Part shown: positions 53,934 through 62,581 of the stretch, piece after piece
Position numbering within the stretch: position 1 is the stretch's first letter
How the letters are laid out: every line of letters starts with the position of its first letter
Assembly (NCBI RefSeq): GCF_014243395.1
Contig: NZ_JACLCP010000001.1
Coordinates: 620,001-684,000, forward strand
DNA: 64,000 bases
Direction of reading: 5' to 3'
Source of the DNA: Winogradskyella flava
GTDB taxonomy: Bacteria > Bacteroidota > Bacteroidia > Flavobacteriales > Flavobacteriaceae
Program-made: the position numbers and the translations under genes
Notes under the pieces: generated by a model
Databases searched by the model: none
What the model saw: only the letters and a program-made list of their open reading frames with translations
Told to the model about the DNA's origin: nothing

Positions 53934-55358
53934 TTAGTTATTGCCAGTAACTTCAACATTGTCTATATGATATCTTGTAGATGCACTAGGATCAGAACCT
54001 TCATAGAAGAATCCGATTACGGCATTACCATCAACACAAGAAATATTAATAGGGCCAACAGTTTCAAAGTTGCCAAATCCTCCAGAAGGTCCAACAGGAA
54101 TAGTAGCATCTAAAATAGACCAAGTTGCTGTTGTTGGATCACCTGAGTAGTCTGTAGATATCCAAATGGATAAATTCGTACCATTATCAAAGTTTGGTTG
54201 TACATCAAAAGATAATTCTTCTCCTGTTGTAGTATCCATATTTATCGCAGGTGTAACTAACCATACATCTGCTTCATCATTTCCAGAGTTAAAAGCAGAA
54301 ATTCGAGAGTAGAAGTTACCACTAAAGCTACTAATAAACCAATCTGTATCTGTACCACTAATGTTTATATTATCCCATCCTTCAGAATTGTAAGTGCCAA
54401 ACCCTTCAAAGTTTTCTTCAAAAATGGCGTCACCACCACCGGAAGGACCGGTACATTCCAGAAAATCTGGATCACATCGCTCTGAGCTGTCAAAGTTGAT
54501 ATTTTCAGGAGAGTTTACAACAACATTGAAAGTTTCGCCAAAGAAGTCTTTAGTTAAAACCGCATTCATACTACCTCTGCCAGACGGTAAAGCTAAGCCT
54601 TTGAAATCCGCAAAAGTACTTGTGCTAAATATCACAGATGCAGAAGCAGCACAGCTTTCTAAAGTACGCTCACCGTCGAATTCATCAGATGGAGCTGCAG
54701 CATATGTTGGAGGAATTCCTGTGTTAAATAAGTTTCTATTAAACTGAACATCTTGCAATTGTACGTATAAATTTGTCTTATCATCAGAAAAATCTGCAAA
54801 AGCCAAAGAAAGCGGAATCAAAGTCTCTTTCACAGCGGATCTTGAGATGACTTGGTTCTCAATGGCAGAAGGTATTTTATCAACCTCATTACCATTTAAA
54901 GCACCAAGTGTTAAGACGCCATTTGTAATGCCAACAGATAAACCATTAAGTCTTATATAAATTTTTCTTCCTAAATCATAACGAACAAAAAGAGGGTTAA
55001 CATCAATAAGTAATTTTATTCCAATAGTTGGGTTTTCAAAATTATCTTGAAGAATTATTTCTTCAAAGAAATTTCCACCCTCATCGGAAGAAACCACATA
55101 ACCTTCCATAAATAAATCATCTTCTGTAAATGAGTATGAAAATGTAGTGTCTTCATCCGTATAATCTAAAAATCCGTTTCCTTGTTCTTGCGCAAGTTCA
55201 CCTGCTACAGAATTTATAGATCGTAATGCGTTTTGCGGTATGTTAGGTTCTTCGATTATGGTATTTGGAACATCAAAATCATCATCCTCAACACAACTAT
55301 TAAATACTACTAAACCTATAAGTAGTAGAATTAATTTGTTAATTTTTAAAGTTTTCAT
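53934..55358 (-). CDS. DUF5689 lipoprotein with choice-of-anchor J domain
   Basis: A 474-residue lipoprotein (ILLLIGLVVFNSC, Cys22). Residues ~50-290 are DUF5689 (GFLDYTDEDTTFSYSF, EGYVVSSDEGGNFFEEIILQDN, GRKIYIRLNGLSVGITNGVLTLG), an OB-like fold related to the YhcR/OB nuclease-associated modules. Residues ~310-474 are a choice-of-anchor J jelly roll (IFEENFEGFGTYNSEGWDNINI ... STRYHIDNVEVTGN). ATG at 55358 gives the lipoprotein signal; a longer frame from 55436 is unlikely. It follows the TonB receptor on the same strand, like a SusD-type surface partner. Confidence 0.88.
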   Translation of the reverse strand: MKTLKINKLILLLIGLVVFNSCVEDDDFDVPNTIIEEPNIPQNALRSINSVAGELAQEQGNGFLDYTDEDTTFSYSFTEDDLFMEGYVVSSDEGGNFFEEIILQDNFENPTIGIKLLIDVNPLFVRYDLGRKIYIRLNGLSVGITNGVLTLGALNGNEVDKIPSAIENQVISRSAVKETLIPLSLAFADFSDDKTNLYVQLQDVQFNRNLFNTGIPPTYAAAPSDEFDGERTLESCAASASVIFSTSTFADFKGLALPSGRGSMNAVLTKDFFGETFNVVVNSPENINFDSSERCDPDFLECTGPSGGGDAIFEENFEGFGTYNSEGWDNINISGTDTDWFISSFSGNFYSRISAFNSGNDEADVWLVTPAINMDTTTGEELSFDVQPNFDNGTNLSIWISTDYSGDPTTATWSILDATIPVGPSGGFGNFETVGPINISCVDGNAVIGFFYEGSDPSASTRYHIDNVEVTGNN

Positions 55359-55443
55359 GAGCGTTATTTTATTTTTTGAATCGGATACATGGAATCCGTT
55401 CGATTTTATTTTTAATATTTTAGTTTGTTCTGACATAGCTTTT

Positions 55444-58305
55444 TTAAAATCTTACATATACATTTAAATAATAGGTAGTGCCGTTACCATAAAAATAACG
55501 ATTACCAAATATAGGACCGTTCGGATTTGACTGTTCTGTAATTTGATTGCGGTAGTCAATGCGTCTAGATTGTTCAAATCCACCAGTTCTATATTCTTTG
55601 TCGAATACGTTGTTAATTGTAGCAAAGAACCCAACAAAGTAATCCTTGATTTTCCAGGATTTACCTCCAATGATATTTACCAGCATGTAATCGTCAAATT
55701 GTTCTTGTTTTAATAATTCTTTAGCTATGTCTTCATCATAATCGGCAAATGTATTTCCGCTTACATTAAAAACTCCTCCACCTTCGAAAAAAGTATCAGT
55801 ATTTATGAATTCGGGATCTTGAGCGAATGCTGCTGATCGTCTAAGAGCACTTGCATCTACATAGGCATTAGAAAAGAAATTACTAGTTATGCCAATATTC
55901 CAAAAGTCAGGATCTCTATATTCAAAGCCAATCTGGTAAGCTCTTTCTGGTCCACCTGAGATGTGGAGGTTTTCTAGATTAGTCGTGCCATCACCATAAG
56001 TTAATTCTCTAAAATTGTTACTCGAATAAGATAGGTTTGGATTGTTAGTGTAAACATATTGCCCAACAGATGCCGCTCCTTTCAGCTTAATGGTAGGTGT
56101 TATTTGATATTCAATACCAAGTTCTCCACCAACGTGTCTACGGTCAACATTAGTTAATATTTCTTGAACTAAACTAGCTGCACCTTCAGTAAAAAAGAAG
56201 CCTATTTCTGTACCTTTATTAAATTGCGTATAGAAGCCTGTAATACGTGCTTTAATCTTAGGTGATCTATAAATATAACTTCCATCTACAGACATGATTT
56301 CTTCACTTTGAAGATCAGAAACTATCTGATTGTTTTGTCTAGCGTTAGCAAAAGAACTTCTAATATTTGGTGCTTTGGTAAAGATGCTTGCATTAACATC
56401 TAATAAATGGCTTCCGGTAACTTTATAAGTTAGACCTCCTTTTAGACCATAATTAGTAAAATCAACTTTTTCACTTTTTCCAAAAGAGCCTTCAGGGCCT
56501 TCACCAGTAAAGTAACCGTTTTCATAGAAACCATTTCTCTGATATGCCGTTGATGAAAGGTTTGCTCCTAAATAAAAATCTACTTTTCTATATTTAAATT
56601 GAGCTTGGGCAAAAGTACTTATAACATCAGCATCTATGTCATAGTGGTATCGATATTTGTCGCCTTCTTCTGCAATTCTGTTAGGTGTTCTAACATTACT
56701 TTGCGCTGTAGCGTTTCCTTCTTGCTGAGCATCTTCATTAAATCCATCAATATCCAAGTATCCAGGACCACCAAGTAAATCTTCAATCCTAGCAAAATTT
56801 TCACTATTTAAACTTCTATAGTTTAGAGAAGCATTTAACCTTATATTGTCGTTTATTTCGGCATCAAGTATAGAATTAATAGATAACTGCTGATCCTTTA
56901 CCACATCCGATTGTAGTGCATAGATGTTATAACCGTTCAATTGATTAGCATCATAAAATCTATTCCAATCTAACTGCCCATCATTGATAAAATTTTGCTC
57001 CGCTAAATAGGCTTGTTGGAAATCATATGCAGATGGATTAGCGTCTTGTAAAAAGAAGCTCGGTAAGTTTTGATAATATTCAGGAGTTGGGTTACGAGCT
57101 CCTCCTATAAATATGGTCTGACCATTTGATTCGACAATTCTTTTTCCATTATTATCAATTCTAGTATTTGCAATTTCACCAAACTGATAAGCTACATTGG
57201 TATTTAACTTTAGTTTAGAAGAGATATCCCAATAATGATTTAACATTAAGATCGGCTCATTGGTTTCTCTTATTCTAGCATTGCGTTGTTCTCCATTAAA
57301 TTCTCCCCAGAACGGATTGTATTGACGTCCTTTTAAATTGTAGACTTCTTCTGTTATTGCGGTAGAACGGCCACGTCTATTTTGTGCGTATATACCTGTG
57401 AAATTTATGCTGTGTTTATCATTAATTTGTTTTTCAACAGCTACAAACAAAGAATTGGCATCGTATAAAGTTCCGTCTATATATCCTTCTTCACCAAAAC
57501 GTCTAGATCCTAATACAGAATAAGACCAACCACCTTCAAGAAGTCCTGAGCTATAGCTTCCCATGACCCTACCTGCATAACTTCTGTTTGCAGAAGCGTA
57601 AGATACGCGTCCACCTCTTCTATATTTTGAGGCACGCATTACGATATTATTGGTTCCAGCTAAATCCCCAAAAGTGTAGTCATTAGCAGATATTCCCATA
57701 GAGAATTCTTGGTTACGCTGCACGTCGTTAAGTCCACCCCAGTTTGCCCATTGTGGTCTTCCATTAAACTGCTTGTTCATTTCTATACCATTGATAAGCA
57801 CTTTACCATTGGCATTGTCTAAACCTCTTGGTCTAAAGAATGTAGCACTAAAATCAAATGCTGCAGCACTTAGAAATACATCTCTAGAAGCTTGTAAAAG
57901 ACCAGAAATATTATCGGTTAAACCATCATCTTCACTATTCAGATTGGCATCTGAGATAGAAATAGTGAATAAATCTTTTTTATCGCTCGTATCAAAATCT
58001 AACGTCATGCCGCTTATGTCAACGGTCTGACCTTCGTTTACAATGATAGGATAACGTTTTGTAACATAGCCTACTTTTTCAATTTTCAGAACTTGTTCTC
58101 CTAGAGGAACATTCTGGGTAAAACTGAACTCACCTTTAGCATCTGTATTTAAGGTTTGTCCTGTTTCTTCAATAGTAATAGTTACATCAGGAATTGGTTC
58201 TCCTGTAGTTCCGTCCAAAACACTTCCTTTAACAATAGTTTGTTGTGCAAAACTTGTCAAAGAAAAGGCAATACTGAACAGAAAGAGTAAAAAACTTTTT
58301 TTCAT
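55444..58305 (-). CDS. TonB-dependent receptor with carboxypeptidase-regulatory-like N-terminal domain
   Basis: A 953-residue outer-membrane receptor. Signal peptide ends LTSFAQQ. Residues ~22-105 are a CarboxypepD_reg-like domain (KGSVLDGTTGEPIPDVTITIEETGQ). A plug-like region follows (LRRGL-type: FFRPRGLDNANGKVLINGIEMNKQF). The rest is a beta-barrel with aromatic strands and the C-terminal YYLNVYVRF. It imports a nutrient too large for porins, driven by TonB. DUF5689 lies downstream and a secreted endonuclease is divergent; the ligand may be nucleic-acid related (inference). Confidence 0.9.
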   Translation of the reverse strand: MKKSFLLFLFSIAFSLTSFAQQTIVKGSVLDGTTGEPIPDVTITIEETGQTLNTDAKGEFSFTQNVPLGEQVLKIEKVGYVTKRYPIIVNEGQTVDISGMTLDFDTSDKKDLFTISISDANLNSEDDGLTDNISGLLQASRDVFLSAAAFDFSATFFRPRGLDNANGKVLINGIEMNKQFNGRPQWANWGGLNDVQRNQEFSMGISANDYTFGDLAGTNNIVMRASKYRRGGRVSYASANRSYAGRVMGSYSSGLLEGGWSYSVLGSRRFGEEGYIDGTLYDANSLFVAVEKQINDKHSINFTGIYAQNRRGRSTAITEEVYNLKGRQYNPFWGEFNGEQRNARIRETNEPILMLNHYWDISSKLKLNTNVAYQFGEIANTRIDNNGKRIVESNGQTIFIGGARNPTPEYYQNLPSFFLQDANPSAYDFQQAYLAEQNFINDGQLDWNRFYDANQLNGYNIYALQSDVVKDQQLSINSILDAEINDNIRLNASLNYRSLNSENFARIEDLLGGPGYLDIDGFNEDAQQEGNATAQSNVRTPNRIAEEGDKYRYHYDIDADVISTFAQAQFKYRKVDFYLGANLSSTAYQRNGFYENGYFTGEGPEGSFGKSEKVDFTNYGLKGGLTYKVTGSHLLDVNASIFTKAPNIRSSFANARQNNQIVSDLQSEEIMSVDGSYIYRSPKIKARITGFYTQFNKGTEIGFFFTEGAASLVQEILTNVDRRHVGGELGIEYQITPTIKLKGAASVGQYVYTNNPNLSYSSNNFRELTYGDGTTNLENLHISGGPERAYQIGFEYRDPDFWNIGITSNFFSNAYVDASALRRSAAFAQDPEFINTDTFFEGGGVFNVSGNTFADYDEDIAKELLKQEQFDDYMLVNIIGGKSWKIKDYFVGFFATINNVFDKEYRTGGFEQSRRIDYRNQITEQSNPNGPIFGNRYFYGNGTTYYLNVYVRF

Positions 58306-58337
58306 GCCTAATTTTAATATTGATTTAATTTAAGATT

Positions 58338-58372
58338 CCCTTAACATATACATTTAAGGGCGTGCAAATGTA
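58338..58372 (-). promoter_or_regulatory. TonB receptor -7 element and leader hairpin
   Basis: TACATTTG on the minus strand (58372-58365) matches TAnnTTTG. Just downstream the leader has a perfect 7-bp hairpin, CCCTTAA (58338-58344) with TTAAGGG (58354-58360). Confidence 0.4.
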
Positions 58373-58445
58373 CATCATTTATAATAATTACATACTTTTG
58401 GCAAGCAATTTGCTTAGGATATAACAATTAGATAATATATCAACT

Positions 58446-58508
58446 ATGGAACAGAACACCTTATAAAAATGTTGATTTCTTTAAAAGAAATCCATAACGG
58501 TGTTCCAT
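58446..58508 (+). other. two-stem structured leader upstream of the secreted endonuclease
   Basis: An inner hairpin GATTTCTT (58474-58481) / AAGAAATC (58485-58492), loop TAA, lies inside an outer pairing of ATGGAACAGAACACC (58446-58460) with GGTGTTCCAT (58499-58508). The left arm carries a tandem GAACA GAACA, which leaves a 5-base bulge. It ends 30 bases before the ATG. Its function (leader RNA, operator or small RNA) is not known. Confidence 0.45.
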
Positions 58509-58538
58509 CCGATTTAATTAAAAAATAAAAATCACCAG

Positions 58539-59618
58539 ATGAAAATATTAAAACCCTTTCTTCTATTAATAGCTATAGTTTGTGTTTCAAATATATGGGC
58601 ACAAGAAGAAAAGCGCTTTAAAATCCATACTGTAGCGTTCTACAATTTAGAAAATCTATTCGACACTATCAATGATCCATTAAAATTTGACGAGGCAAGT
58701 CCTATTATGGAAATGAAAGCTAATCGATCTGAAGTCTATAAAAAGAAGATCAAAAACATGGCTCGTGTTATTGCCAATATTGGTGCTGATAAGACTAAAA
58801 ATTCACCTGCAGTAATTGGAGTTTGTGAAATTGAAAACAGAAAGGTTCTTGAAGACTTGGTTAATGATCCACTATTATTAGGGAAGGACTATGGAATTAT
58901 CCATTTTGAAGGACCAGACAGACGAAGTATTGATGTGGCGTTATTATATCAAAAAGCATTATTCAAACCTATAGATTCCAGCTCACATGAATTATTGATT
59001 TATGACGATGTTACTAGAAAACGTGTTTTTACAAGAGACCAATTGCTGGTAAGCGGTAAATTAGATGGTGATTTGATTCATATTTTAGTCAATCACTGGC
59101 CGTCTAGAAGTGGTGGCGAAGCACGAAGCAGATCAAAACGCGTTGGTGCTGCAAAGTTAAACAAGCGACTTATTGACTCTTTACAATCTATAGATCCCTA
59201 TGCGAAGATTTTTACTATGGGAGATTTAAATGACGACCCTACGAACGAGAGTGTAAAAAAAGTATTGAAAGCAAAAAAAGATAAAAAGAAAGTGCCTTTC
59301 AAAGGTATATATAACCCATATGAAAGAATGTTTACGGATAAAGGCTGGGGAACAACAGCTTATAGAGATGCCTTAAGTTTATTTGATCAAATAATGATGA
59401 CAAAACCATTACTCGATGATGATTATTCGTCCTTTAGGTTTTGGAAAGCAGGTATTTATAACCCGTCGTATATGTTTAATAAACGAGGGCGTTATGAAGG
59501 CTATCCATTTAGAAGTTTTGCAGATGGTGGCTTCACAGGAGGTTTTAGTGACCACTTCCCAGTTTATGTTTATGTAATAAAGGAAATTAAAGAAGAAGCC
59601 GAAACAACAAAAGGCTAA
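58539..59618 (+). CDS. secreted endonuclease/exonuclease/phosphatase family protein
   Basis: A 359-residue exported EEP-fold enzyme. Signal peptide MKILKPFLLLIAIVCVSNIWAQ. Motifs: AFYNLENLFDTINDP, VCEIENRKVLEDLV, DRRSIDVALLYQ, VNHWPSRSGGEARS (active-site His), MGDLNDDPTNES (catalytic Asp) and GGFSDHFPVYVY. It is a paralogue of the cytosolic-type protein at 5988-6950, with the same motif order. Extracellular or periplasmic cleavage of DNA, RNA or other phosphodiesters is likely. Divergent from the TonB receptor/DUF5689 pair. Confidence 0.9.
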   Translation: MKILKPFLLLIAIVCVSNIWAQEEKRFKIHTVAFYNLENLFDTINDPLKFDEASPIMEMKANRSEVYKKKIKNMARVIANIGADKTKNSPAVIGVCEIENRKVLEDLVNDPLLLGKDYGIIHFEGPDRRSIDVALLYQKALFKPIDSSSHELLIYDDVTRKRVFTRDQLLVSGKLDGDLIHILVNHWPSRSGGEARSRSKRVGAAKLNKRLIDSLQSIDPYAKIFTMGDLNDDPTNESVKKVLKAKKDKKKVPFKGIYNPYERMFTDKGWGTTAYRDALSLFDQIMMTKPLLDDDYSSFRFWKAGIYNPSYMFNKRGRYEGYPFRSFADGGFTGGFSDHFPVYVYVIKEIKEEAETTKG

Positions 59619-59630
59619 TTTAAAAGGACT

Positions 59631-59669
59631 AAAAAAAGAGGCACAAATTTTATTTGCGCCTCTTTTTTT
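59631..59669. terminator. bidirectional terminator
   Basis: AAAAAAAGAGGC (59631-59642) with GCCTCTTTTTTT, extended by CAAAT/ATTTG after one mismatch; A-run and T-run on opposite sides. Serves the endonuclease (+) and the small membrane gene (-). Confidence 0.85.
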
Positions 59670-60108
59670 AATTAAACCATAGGTTCCAAGGAATCTTTGC
59701 TAAAACTAAAATTAGTGCTAACGTATAAAAAATGGCTAGTAATTTAAATTTTGGTTTAGAAACTAATTTCTTTTTATGTTTGGAGTAACCTATTGTCACT
59801 AAAGCTACTGCAATGATCATTGTAATAGGATGTTCGATAATTAAGTTTCTTAGTTCAGAATTCTTCATAACGGCTCCCATGCCACCAACTTCTTTGATAG
59901 TACCGAAATAATCTTTTGTGAAAAATAAAATGATACCTATAAGTAGTTGAATGTGCATGGTAATCAATGCGAATAATGAGAACCTAAAGTCCAACGCATC
60001 ATACTCCTTGTTTCCAAAAAATTTAATCAATGCATTAAAAGTCGCAATTACTAAAACAAGTAAAACAATATAAGCCCAACCAGAATGTATAAATTGTAGT
60101 GTTTCCAT
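59668..60108 (-). CDS. small four-helix membrane protein (cytochrome b-like annotation in relatives)
   Basis: A 146-residue protein starting METLQFIHSGWAYIVLLVLVIATFNAL, with four hydrophobic helices (also ALITMHIQLLIGIILFF, TMIIAVALVTIGYSK, LLAIFYTLALILVLAKIPW). His residues in HSGW, MHIQLL and EHPITM sit near helix ends and could bind haem; similar flavobacterial proteins are often labelled cytochrome B without proof. ATG at 60108 fits the family start; an upstream frame to 60138 is less likely. It is 32 bases after pbpC, same strand, so probably co-transcribed. Confidence 0.75.
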   Translation of the reverse strand: METLQFIHSGWAYIVLLVLVIATFNALIKFFGNKEYDALDFRFSLFALITMHIQLLIGIILFFTKDYFGTIKEVGGMGAVMKNSELRNLIIEHPITMIIAVALVTIGYSKHKKKLVSKPKFKLLAIFYTLALILVLAKIPWNLWFN

Positions 60109-60140
60109 GTTACAAAAATAGGGATTTGAATGGAACAAAT

Positions 60141-62492
60141 TTATTCGGAGATAGTAATCTTATGTTTTAATTCATTACCCAATTCATCAACAATGGTAAT
60201 AATATGATGTCCTTCTTTAGGTAAAACAGCCATGTCATGAATGACTTTTGTGCTGCCAATAAATTGATTATCAATATACCAGTATAACTCTAGTTCGGGT
60301 TTTGAGTGCGCTACCTTGAGTACTAGATCATTGGTGTTCCCATCAAAATCTTTTGGTAGAAAAATAGTGCTTTGCTGATTGGGATAAATAAATTCCATTC
60401 TAATTCCTGAAGCTTCTAAACAATCTGTTCTGTAGGGTGGGAGTTCTTTATAGAAAGGATTTTTATTTTTGAAATAATACGCTTGCAAAGGGGGCAAAAC
60501 AAACCAAGGTTTATTATTTATATTCGAAACCGCTTCGCAAGATGAGTTTACCTGAAAATGTTCCGAGGTATCCAAATGGACCAGCTGATGAAATGGGCAA
60601 GGCACTGTTTTTTGACCACTAGCCTGGATATATCTTAGTTCCTTGTCATCACAGATGGGAGAAGCTCTAAAACCACTTTTCTTACAAATACTTACTTCCA
60701 ACATTTCATCATAGGGTTGGACAAACCAGTCACTTTTAGGTAGCACATCAAATACATCAAATAAAATTGGAGCAGCAGTTTGTACGCCAACCAAGCCAGG
60801 ACGTCCTTCACCATCTGCATTACCAACCCAAACACCAACGACATATTCTTTTGTAGTGCCAATTGCCCAAGCATCTCTAAATCCAAAACTAGTTCCTGTT
60901 TTCCACGCAATTTCCTGAGACGAATCATAGAATTCCCAACTTTCATCACTTTCAGGTCTATTCACTTGCTTCATACTTTCAAAAGTTAAGTAGATGGAAG
61001 CGGCATCAAAAACAGTTTTCTCCTTATTTAGTGCTCCAAAGTCAGCACTCGATTCAGAATTATATATTGGTTGAACAAATTCGTTTGTAAAGTATTGACT
61101 AGAATTATCATTAAAGTGATTCAATGTTGAAGCCATTGCAGCGTAACTCTTACATAAATCCCATAAGTTGCTTTCTGCACCTCCAAGGACTAATGATAAG
61201 CCGTAATGATTGGCATTGTGTTTTAAATCTTTGAGCTGCAGCTGCTTCAAATAATGATAAAAACGATCCAGTCCAAAATCTTGAAGCATGCGCACAGCAG
61301 GAACATTTAAAGAACGCGACAAGGCTTCATTAGCATGTACTGCACCATCATAGGCTTTGTTGAAATTTTCGGGTTGGTAGCTGCCGAATTGAGTCGGTAT
61401 ATCAGCAACTAAGGTATTTGGTAATAAATCGCCAGCATCCAGCATCGATGCATATAAAAAGGGTTTTAGAATACTTCCTGTACTTCTTGGTTTATCAATA
61501 ATATCCACACTTTTTTGATGTGCTTTATCTGTTGGTGAATTTCCTATATAGGTTAAAACTTCTCTTGTATTGACATCCAATACTAATACTGAAATATTAT
61601 AGATTTCATTTTGTTTTAGAAGATTGTAATGTTGTTTGACGATGTTGTTTACCTGTTCTTGAAGTGCGATGTTTATAGTGGTTTTGATGCGCTCTCCTTT
61701 ATGTGCCTTGGCAACTTTTTGGAGTAAATGTGGAGCGATTTGAGGTAATTGATAAGGTTTTTGAGGTAAGCTTTCTGCAATGGATAAATCATAGGTTAAC
61801 TCGTCAATGGTACCGTTTTCTAAGAGCTTTTTTAATAAGCGATTGCGTTTATCTAACAAGCGTTTTTGATTTTTCCCAGGATAAATTAAACTTGGCGCAT
61901 TTGGCAAAACGGCTAAGGTCGCACTTTCAGCCCAAGATAAATTTGAAGCACTCCTATTAAAGTATCTCCAAGAAGCGGCATCAATTCCAACAACGTTACC
62001 TCCAAAAGGCGCATGGCTTGCGTACAACTTAAAAATATCGTCTTTAGACAATCTCAATTCCAATCGTGTAGCCAAAATTATCTCTTTTAGTTTTTCGATA
62101 TAGGTTCTCGATTGACCTTTTCGAGATAAACGAATTACCTGTTGCGTAATGGTGCTACCACCTCGTTTTACAGAACCAGAACTTAAATTTTCTTTAAGGG
62201 CCTTAAAAATCGAAATAGGATTAAAACCTGGATGCTTGTAGAAGTATTCATCTTCAAATTGAAGAATACAGGTTTTAAATTTTTCTGGTATACTATCACT
62301 TTCAGGGAATCGCCATTGACCATCATCTGCAATCAAGGCACCTAAAAGTTCGTTGGAATTACTTGTAATAACTGTTGCAGTGGGATCTTTAAATAGTTTT
62401 TTGGGTAAACAGAAATAATAGACTACAATCAGTATTAAAATCACAAAAGATTTTATACGATTACGTCTAAAATATCTAATTAACCTATACAT
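60141..62492 (-). CDS. pbpC: penicillin-binding protein 1C
   Basis: A 783-residue class A PBP of the 1C branch. A short cytoplasmic head, one membrane helix (IKSFVILILIVVYYFCL), the GT51 domain with EDEYFYKHPGFNP and GGSTITQQVIRLSR, then the transpeptidase with SxxK in STGSILKPFLYA, SRSLNVPAVR and KTGTSFGFRDAW. The last ~100 residues are the BiPBP_C domain (IRMEFIYPNQQSTIFLPKD ... ELYWYIDNQFIGS) that marks PBP1C. ATG at 62492; a TTG at 62495 is the only alternative. No alpha-2-macroglobulin gene, its frequent partner, is seen in this window. Confidence 0.93.
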   Translation of the reverse strand: MYRLIRYFRRNRIKSFVILILIVVYYFCLPKKLFKDPTATVITSNSNELLGALIADDGQWRFPESDSIPEKFKTCILQFEDEYFYKHPGFNPISIFKALKENLSSGSVKRGGSTITQQVIRLSRKGQSRTYIEKLKEIILATRLELRLSKDDIFKLYASHAPFGGNVVGIDAASWRYFNRSASNLSWAESATLAVLPNAPSLIYPGKNQKRLLDKRNRLLKKLLENGTIDELTYDLSIAESLPQKPYQLPQIAPHLLQKVAKAHKGERIKTTINIALQEQVNNIVKQHYNLLKQNEIYNISVLVLDVNTREVLTYIGNSPTDKAHQKSVDIIDKPRSTGSILKPFLYASMLDAGDLLPNTLVADIPTQFGSYQPENFNKAYDGAVHANEALSRSLNVPAVRMLQDFGLDRFYHYLKQLQLKDLKHNANHYGLSLVLGGAESNLWDLCKSYAAMASTLNHFNDNSSQYFTNEFVQPIYNSESSADFGALNKEKTVFDAASIYLTFESMKQVNRPESDESWEFYDSSQEIAWKTGTSFGFRDAWAIGTTKEYVVGVWVGNADGEGRPGLVGVQTAAPILFDVFDVLPKSDWFVQPYDEMLEVSICKKSGFRASPICDDKELRYIQASGQKTVPCPFHQLVHLDTSEHFQVNSSCEAVSNINNKPWFVLPPLQAYYFKNKNPFYKELPPYRTDCLEASGIRMEFIYPNQQSTIFLPKDFDGNTNDLVLKVAHSKPELELYWYIDNQFIGSTKVIHDMAVLPKEGHHIITIVDELGNELKHKITISE

Positions 62493-62581
62493 CAACTATA
62501 CAATTATCTGTAACATCAGATTTTATCAACTTTTTGTCGAAAAGTAAAAATCATTACACAAAGTTATCTATATATTTAAAC

